Source: Ficedula albicollis
Lineage: Eukaryota; Chordata; Aves; Passeriformes; Muscicapidae
Length of the DNA stretch: 64,000 nucleotides
Assembly: GCF_000247815.1 (NCBI RefSeq)
Contig: NC_021674.1
Location: 5,783,738-5,847,737 of the forward strand
Direction: 5' to 3'
Under the pieces are notes generated by a model. It ran no database searches, was not told where the DNA came from, and saw only the letters and a program-made list of their open reading frames with translations. A program made the position numbers and the translations under genes. Positions 55,514-64,000 of the stretch are shown piece by piece (positions within the stretch are counted from its first letter, which is position 1; each line of letters opens with the position of its first letter).

Positions 55514-55519
55514 TTTAAT
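55514..55519 (-). terminator. Possible polyadenylation signal (ATTAAA)
   Basis: ATTAAA on the minus strand about 64 nt beyond the stop codon of the unrecognised gene. It is the second most common vertebrate poly(A) hexamer, but this region is AT-rich, so chance is possible. Confidence 0.35.
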
Positions 55520-55582
55520 AATAATAAGCTGTATGAAGAATCTTGGAGTGCATTGCTCCTCTGCCCAGCAGGAGTTGTTTTC

Positions 55583-57242
<1,660 letters not shown>

Positions 57243-57440
57243 GGCCGAGCTGCCCGAGGAGCTGCGGGCTCTGGCCCCCAGCCCCAGCTGAGCCGAGCGG
57301 TGCCCGCGGGCTCTGAGCGGGCTGCGGCATCAGCGGCGATGTCACAAGGCTGTTGCCTGGCAGCCAGAGGCCGGGAATGTCAAGGCAAGGCCGCGCCAGA
57401 GGGTCTGAGCGCGTGGCTGCTCTGTGCCCCTCTGCGGTTG
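57243..57440 (-). promoter_or_regulatory. CpG-rich promoter of the unrecognised gene, with an X-box-like site
   Basis: CpG-dense sequence directly upstream of the minus-strand start codon. At 57352-57364, GTTGCC-T-GGCAGC fits the RFX X-box consensus GTNRCC(N0-3)RGYAAC with one mismatch. X-boxes drive ciliary, testis and MHC class II genes, but one imperfect site is weak evidence. G+C falls off after about 57440. Confidence 0.4.
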
Positions 57441-57489
57441 CGTTTGAAAATGAAGATAGAGATGCCACTTCAACTGGGAGCATAACTCC

Positions 57490-57822
57490 AGACTGAGAAT
57501 CGTATTTATTTTTACATGGTTGACTTATCTCAATGATTTCATAACACTTCCTCCTCATCGGGTCAGTTTGATTGAACCACTTCTATCTCAAAATATTATT
57601 CATGTCCATTTACATTTAATTTAGGAGACTGTTGCTTCCACTTTGTAAGATCACACTGGACCCATCCTTTCACTTTCAAGCTTCTCCTAATATTTATCAG
57701 TTCTCCTTCCTGGCTGTCATCCTTTCATCAGTCCTGATCTTGACCCTCCTTGTCATACAGTTTGCTGTTTTACATCTGTATAGCTAATGAAACAGTAGTG
57801 GAGGAATGCACAGTAGACTTTG
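57490..57822. repeat. Unclassified interspersed repeat, copy B
   Basis: Collinear with 52255-52720 in the same orientation. Shared words include GTATTTATTT, ATAACACTTCCTCC, CACTGGACCCATC, CAGTTCTCCTTCCTGGCTGT and CATCTGTATAGC. It lies just outside the CpG island of the unrecognised gene. Confidence 0.65.
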
Positions 57823-58069
57823 GTTTTTAAAGGGAATTTCTTCAAGTTATATTTCTGCAGCACTGGATACAGGACTTTCTGATAACACCAGTTTCATTCA
57901 CTGGCCGAAATACATTTCTTAGCAAATAACTAATGACAGGTTGCTTACACCTCCTGCCTCACCAAGAGGAGCGCCATTTCCTCTCATGTTTGTGGTGAAC
58001 ACAGGTTATACTGTGTATTAAACATTAGCACCGAATTAAACGTCTTGCACTAAACTGGCAAGAGCCAAA

Positions 58070-58157
58070 GAATCATAGAACCATAACATGGTTTGGTTGG
58101 ATGGAGCTTTTAAAGAACATCTAGTCCAAACCCCCCTGCTGTGGATGGGGACATCTG
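58070..58157 (-). repeat. CR1 LINE 3' end fragment
   Basis: Reverse-oriented CR1 tail: AGAATCATAGAACCATAACA, TGGTTTGGTTGGATGGAGC, then AAGAACATCTAGTCCAAACC and CCCCTGCTGTGGATGGGGAC. The standard diagnostic order is intact. Confidence 0.9.
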
Positions 58158-58268
58158 GAAACTAACTTTTTCACCCCCAGATTTTATTCCATCTTCACCA
58201 CATCCTAATTGTCCTACATCAGATCTCCCCCAAGAATTAAGGCTCCTTCCTGGCCTGCCTAATACCTT

Positions 58269-58352
58269 TTCTATGGCTTTTTTCCCAATAAAAATGTGCT
58301 TCCACTTTTCTTTCTATGGTTTTTTTCCCAATAAAAATGTGCTTCCACTTTT
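58269..58352. repeat. Two-copy tandem duplication, unit 43 bp
   Basis: TTCTATGGYTTTTTTCCCAA followed by TAAAAATGTGCTTCCACTTTT occurs at 58269 and 58312. Confidence 0.94.
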
Positions 58353-58734
58353 GTATTATTGACTTCTTTTTTCAAAGACCAGCCTTACATTTTTTTAACA
58401 GTGCAAAATATGTCAGGAACAAATGCAAGTGTTTCTCAACACAAGTTTTTTGGCACACAAAACTGTGTGGCTTTTGGAGAGCAGCTTTTGTCTTCCACAT
58501 TACCAGGTGCTTCCTATTCTGTTGGACCAAACTACAAGGAAATAACATGCAGCCCACAAACCCTCAGGAAACCTTTGGCCTTATTTCACAGATTTTAACC
58601 TGAGGTCCAAATCCCAATTGTGAGTTGCTTTGTTGCCATATTTTATTTGGGTTTTTTTTTTGTTTTATTTAAAGCCCTCGGTATTCTTGACAGTGCTGAA
58701 GTGAACCAAGGAGATCCCTCAAAGTACTTTTTTT

Positions 58735-58927
58735 TGCTTCTCAGATGACTATAAGTACATTTGAGCTAGGACAGACTGGAAAAGGGAGGGAAAAAAGAGG
58801 GTGCTTCTCAGATGACTATAAGTACAGTTGAACTAGGACAGACTGGAAAAGGGAGGGAAAAAAGAGGGAAAAGAGGGAAAAGGAAGGTGTTGTGGGAGGG
58901 AAAAGAGGGAAAATGAAGGTGTTGTGG
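58735..58927. repeat. Nested tandem duplications in a purine-rich tract
   Basis: A 67-bp unit (TGCTTCTCAGATGACTATAA at 58735 and 58802) is followed by a 32-bp unit (GGGAAAAGAGGGAAAA at 58866 and 58898). Most of 58780-58925 is GA-rich on the plus strand. Confidence 0.92.
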
Positions 58928-60507
58928 AAGTGTTGCAATGCACTTGCCTTCTGGCTGCATCCCTTCTTTGATGTGCAGACTCGGCCACCACAAAAGTGGT
59001 TTGATTTTTTGATCAGCTTGGATCTGGCCTTGTGCGTTCACCTCTCTGTCCTGTGTAAGGTCCTGTGCACCCCCTGCCTCCCATATTCCCTTTCTGTGTC
59101 CAGCTGTTGTGTGGCTAAGAAAGAGGCAGCACATCTGTCTGACTCTCAGCTGCACATATTTTGACTTGACCTGACAGTCAAATCTCCTTGAAGTAGGTTC
59201 AAATTGCGAAGGCAGGGCTGTCATTCTGATAGATGGACAGTATCAAAGGGCCCTTTGTCCTTTAGGGGAGGAAGCTAAAGCCTTGTCAATGTTTGGTCCT
59301 ATAGTGTTTTCCAGAACTGGATTTCAAATCCACTTGTTTTTTGATTCATTTACTTAACTTGTCTTTTGCTGCTGGTGATGGTTTTCAAACTGACCAAATA
59401 TTTCTTGGGGTTTTTTTCCTATTTTCTGGTCCTTACTTTTCTGTAGATTTGTGTTGCTACTCCAATAAAAAGGTGATCTCATTCTGTAAATCGTTCCTCA
59501 GCATCCAGGTTTGAAGTGAAAGGTTTTCTTTATTCCTTTTACAAAGATTCCAGCTGTGTTTTAAAGCCTGTGGGTTTTTTTGTTCTATTTCTTGTTGATT
59601 AATTCCGATTTCTTCTTGCACTTTGTCTTTTGAAACACACGCTACTGGTTTTTCTTCCTAATATGATTAAGAGCTTATCTGCTCCTTTAATTTATTCTGG
59701 GTAAAAGTTGCTATTGAAGTCCTTAGACTTCAGTGAGGTTTCACAAAAGATATTCCAGGCAAGAAATAACTGAAGCTTTGGTCTGGGAGGTTTCAGTGCT
59801 TTTGGGCACCTGTTAAGGACAGAGATGCTGGGAAAGGGCAGTAGAAGAGGAGAAGACTCATATCTTTTTTCCATTTCTTTTAACCCAGGTGAGAGGGCAC
59901 CCTTAAACAATCAATTAAAGACAGCTTTAATGCTTTAGTGAAGAATATGTCTGGAAAGTGGCCATGAGGAAAAGAGAGGGAAAAAAAAAAAGGCAAGCAC
60001 ATACGAACCATTCCAGCTTCATTTAGGAACTTTGCAACACACTTCTACAGTCAACAGAAAAAGCAGCTGAATGCAGCAGTAAATACAAACAGGAACTGTT
60101 GTCTGGATGATGGCATGCAAGAGGGGAATAGCAGCTGAAGGCTGGAATCAATCCACTCGAACACCACATCATCAATCCCCCTGAAAGACTGGCTGATCCT
60201 TGCAGGTAGCATAAATAAGCCTGCAGTCTTCTCCAGGCATGCTCGTTGCTTCCTCTCCATATGAAGAGGCCCCTTCTTTGACTCCCAGCCAGTAAAATAA
60301 TGTTTTTTCCAGATAATGAGCTACTTCAGTTGAGGAAATACTCTAGCATCCTGGACCTGTCTATTGAGCATTCCACATACTCCCCGCTGCTCAACACCCA
60401 CGCGTGGTTATTTCCAGCGCTCATTCCATGGCAGCTCAGAAAGCTCTAGCTCGGTGTGATTGTGATCTGCCAGCCAGCTTTTCAGGGGGGGCCAAATCAT
60501 AAGACAT

Positions 60508-60692
60508 GGGACTTTTGAGAAATGCAGCTTCAAAAACGCTCCCGTCGCTTGTTGCCAAAATAATCACAAGTAGTGAATCCCTGCAAGGTTTTGTCTTTCC
60601 GGGACTTTTGAGAAATGCAGCTTCAAAAAGGCGCCCGTCGCTTGTTGCCAAAATAATCAAAAGTAGTGAATCCCTGCAAGGTTTTGTCTTTC
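60508..60692. repeat. Two-copy tandem duplication, unit 93 bp
   Basis: GGGACTTTTGAGAAATGCAG occurs at 60508 and 60601. Copies differ around AAAAACGCTCCCG against AAAAAGGCGCCCG and at ATCACAAG/ATCAAAAG. It gives repeated peptides on both strands, but these frames have no family resemblance. Confidence 0.94.
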
Positions 60693-62242
60693 TTCCTTGG
60701 AAAGTGAGCTGGATGCGTGCCGGGCACATACTGGCCACTGCAGTAGGTAGGGCAGTCATCTCCCAGTGACAGCTACAGGAAATCAGGAAGCCAAGACTCG
60801 CAGAAAAGTGGTTTTCAGAACCAGAGAACATTCTCCTTCATGCCCACAAAGCATGGTGAAGGTTTAAATATGACAATTTAAAAATACATATTTTGGCAAA
60901 ACAGATCAAGTTGGCGACTAAGTAATTCCTGAACTAGGCTCTCTCCACAGGTTAGATCATCTCAATATTGTTGTGGATTTTGACCTGCATGGTTGCTCTC
61001 TGCAGCTCTCAGTGGCTAATGATTTAAAACCAGAGCTGGTTTATTGCACTCAGGATATTGATATGATTTCAGTAGTGCAGTCTTCACAGCATCCTGCTCT
61101 TCAAGTTCTGTCATACTGATCCCATTGCAACAGAGAGAGACACTTCAGGGTTCCTAAATTCACGATAATTTAAGAATAATTAGCAGAATCATTCTCCTAC
61201 TGGGGAAGTTCTGATCTTCAAGCTACAAATTGAGGGGAAAAGGTATCCATTCTCATCCCTCAGACAAGCCCATGAGCTCTATCAGCAAATTCACATTTTG
61301 GTGAAGTTGAGATCAGTACAAAAATCAATGCAGGTTTATCTTAGGACAGATTTTTCAGTTTTAAACTACATCTTAATATACAACTAAATTCATTACTGTT
61401 ACCCTTTTCCTGTATTTTGTACCTTCTGTCTTTCAAAAAATATAACTCAGAAAAATGAAGCAGTTATTCCGTGACAAAATAATCTTTGTTTACCGAGGCA
61501 ACTTGCTTTGCTATCAAAGGCGAATTTTGGGCCTCTTAAGAAAAGCAGATAACTTAAGTGATAGATTTCATTTTCCTTTCAAGTGTGGTCTGCTACACCT
61601 GTTTTGATTTTACTATGCAAGTGTTGCAGTAGCTGTATGGCCACCACCCTGTGAAGCATTTCTACTCCTCTGAAGAGGGCATACAGAGCATAGAATTGTG
61701 CCCTGCTAACACTTGGGATGTTCACTGAAGTGCCCAGTCTCCTCTTCTGGATTGAGTGAGACATGAGACAGATGAGCTTCTGTGCAGCATAAAGGTTGTG
61801 GCTTTTATTTCATGAAAATAAGTGAAAATTAATACCCTGCTGACAAAAATTTCTTATTAAAATTTGTCATTGTTAAAATTTGTCAAAGTTATTTTGCAAA
61901 GTTGAGCACTTGGACAGCAAAATATAGAGTAATGAAGACTGCTTCCCTTAACATGGTATTTTCATGTCAGATTAGAGTTTAGAGAAAAGCATCTGTTTAG
62001 GTAACTGCAACAAATGCCAGACCTGATTTCACATGTACCGTGCTTGATTTTCTCTCTGACCTGGTTTTGGCTCCTAGCCACTTGTATTTAGTTTCCTCAT
62101 AGGCAGCTCTAAAATTATCCAAACAAGAAATATGTGAAGAAAAAAAAAGTCTATCTTCTGCTTGGTTCAAGAATTGCAGACCTTTCCCCCCTCCAGCTGC
62201 AAGGACACCTTTAAACTCTTGGCCAGCACCAGAGGCATTGCT

Positions 62243-62358
62243 CATCCCTGCACATCCCAGGCTCACTCTGCTGACACTCCTATTGTTACTTCTGCTGAGG
62301 CATCCCTGCACACCCCAGGCTCTCCCTGCTGACACTCCTATTGTTACTTCTGCTGAGG
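62243..62358. repeat. Two-copy tandem duplication, unit 58 bp
   Basis: CATCCCTGCACAYCCCAGGC occurs at 62243 and 62301, followed in both by CTGACACTCCTATTGTTACT. Three differences visible. Confidence 0.94.
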
Positions 62359-62670
62359 GAAGGACCAGCCTGTCCCTAAGTCCTCCAAAGCCCAAGGCAT
62401 CCATTCTTGGGCCAGCTCATGTGCTGCTCCCTCTGAGTGCCCAGGCATTAGCCTAAGGGGAAAAGCAGACGGGGCAATGAGCAAGGGGAGCAGCTTATGC
62501 CTGAAGGTTTTGCATTCCACAGAACTGATACCAACTCTTAATCACCTGTAGCAATCACAGCCACCCTAAACCATTCCTTTGCTATTCCCAGTCCTTTTGG
62601 TAACCATTTCTGTTAACTTGCATTTTTCGTGGACAGCCTGCCAGCCCCTTTGAGCAGCGGTTCAGCCGCA

Positions 62671-62822
62671 CACACTGCTGACTGCTCTGGGCCGTTTTTC
62701 TGATCACACTTACAATGCCCATCCTTGATCCCACTGTCAGAAATCGCACACTGCTGACTGCTCTGGGCGGTTTTTCTGATCACACTTAGAATGCCCATCC
62801 TTGATCCCACTGTCAGAAATCA
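62671..62822. repeat. Two-copy tandem duplication, unit 76 bp
   Basis: CACACTGCTGACTGCTCTGG occurs at 62671 and 62747, then GATCACACTTASAATGCCCA in both. Copies differ at GGCCG/GGCGG and TTACAA/TTAGAA. Confidence 0.94.
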
Positions 62823-64000
62823 CTACAAACCCCATCTGCCTCAGTCCTTTCCCTCCTTCTTTGTCCCAGAATTACAAAAGGAGGAAGGTCTAAGTGCACC
62901 GGGCAGGATTTCAATGCAAAGCCAAGGGATTTGTGCAGTGCCAAAGAGCTCATGGGATGCAGTCCAGGAGCATTTGCCCATGAAATTGTGGCAACCAGCC
63001 ATGAGATCAGGTGTCTGTGAGGATGGGAGGGGAGCAAGGTTTGCCAGTGGAGGCAAACTGGAGGCTACAAGCAATGTTGTTTAGAACTCAACAGTGTTGT
63101 CTGTTGTGAAATACAGAGCTGGAACAGTCCTGAGTAGGGATTTCTCTTATGTTAGTGATGAGATGGATAGAAAGTAGTAATGACCTTAGGTGACACTCAT
63201 CTAGACTGGGTCCAGAACCCAGATAAAAATACTCCCATTTATAATGCTGTGCGTTAAGGACAGCAAACTTCAGAACAGACCTTTCTGCCATGTTGTCTTG
63301 CTTCTTACAGGAATGCAGTAACATAGTCCTCAACATGAAAAGGTCCTTTTTTATATTAAGAAAGTCACAGTTCTTTAAAGTATTCCAGGAATTAATGAAA
63401 ATTACTGTGCCATCAGAAGTACCAATGCTGTTTTTCTTACCAGAGCTACAAAACCTAAGGCATTTTACATGATTTAAGACAAATGCAAAGCAAACTAATC
63501 ACTCTAGTACTTTTAAACATAGATCATATATAACTTAAGTTTCTAAGACCTTCTTTACAAAACCCACAGTATTTTGGTTGTTTGCTTTGTTTGCTAAAAA
63601 AGTATGTGATGGCACAACTTACTGTTATTTTTGGATACTATCAAAGTATGAAAAGAACAAAAAGCCAACTTGCTGTTAATTGGAAATAATACATTTAATT
63701 TTTAGACGGAAGGAATGATTGAAAACATACATGGCTCTTCATCTCTTGTTGTCTGATCTTTCTCAGTTTTTAAATAAATCAAAACCTCTTGTGATTTCCA
63801 CTTGTAATACTAGAGCTTTAAAGGCCTGGCTTACATTCAACATGAGCTCTGCTGGCTGCCAACTTGGAGACAAATTACTTTATAACAGACCTCTCTTAAG
63901 TTGCTAGAAAAATTATTTGTCTCACTTTCAACAGTCCCAGTTTTTAATGTGTTATTTTACTTCATTGCCTTCACTTTTGCTGGTTACATGACATCTAGTA

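Larger units (their letters stand above)
54641..55582. other. Intergenic / 3' flank of the unrecognised gene
   Basis: Unremarkable sequence except for the 62-bp tandem duplication at 55270-55393. No exon recognised. The end nearest 55582 is probably 3' UTR of the minus-strand gene. Confidence 0.7.
57823..64000. other. Intergenic stretch upstream of both genes
   Basis: Mixed AT-rich sequence with one CR1 fragment, a purine-rich patch and short tandem duplications (listed). No exon with convincing splice sites and conserved sequence was found on either strand. In mammals ESF1 is, as I recall, the next gene upstream of TASP1, but I saw no ESF1-like segment. Confidence 0.65.

Noticed and set aside
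60436..60831. 131-codon minus-strand frame with an internal repeated peptide
   Set aside because: The peptide repeat is the translated 93-bp tandem duplication; both strands are open across it and no family is recognised.
61579..61764. 61-codon minus-strand frame with RAQFYALYALFRGVEMLHRV
   Set aside because: Looks protein-like locally but has no splice signals at its ends and no recognised family; too short to support.

Overview
The window is vertebrate nuclear DNA, almost certainly from a bird. It has the tail ends of CR1 LINEs (the dominant avian retroelement), long AT-rich introns with consensus GT-AG junctions, and small GC-rich CpG islands. Nothing bacterial, phage-like or CRISPR-like is present.

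The main gene is TASP1 (taspase 1, threonine aspartase 1) on the minus strand. Nine coding exons between 50329 and 10829 join without a frame break into residues 1-291 of a protein that, from memory of the family, should be about 420 residues. The exons encode the start, the whole alpha segment with its basic nuclear-localisation segment, the Asp233/Thr234 self-cleavage site with the catalytic Thr234, and the first part of the beta segment. The last roughly 129 residues should lie beyond the left edge. The introns hold CR1 fragments, homopolymers, many two-copy tandem duplications and one near-identical 1.5 kb tandem duplication with nested partial copies.

Upstream of TASP1 (52.7-57.5 kb) are two GC-rich islands, each interrupted by a huge uninterrupted poly-G block. 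The first (52827-54136) lies where the TASP1 promoter and non-coding exon 1 are expected. The second (56321-57137) splits a small minus-strand gene that I do not recognise. That gene has a signal-peptide exon, a transmembrane exon and a basic C-terminal exon, so it may be a poorly assembled GC-rich avian gene. Two further poly-G blocks (30899-31108 and 45288-45967) sit inside poly-A or poly-T tracts in TASP1 introns. All four, about 3.0 kb in total, look like sequencing or gap-filling artefacts; every long poly-Gly or poly-Pro reading frame comes from them.

The right side (57.8-64 kb) looks intergenic: one CR1 fragment, several short tandem duplications, a purine-rich tract and no exon I can support. 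A diverged repeat pair (52255-52720 and 57490-57822) flanks the two islands.
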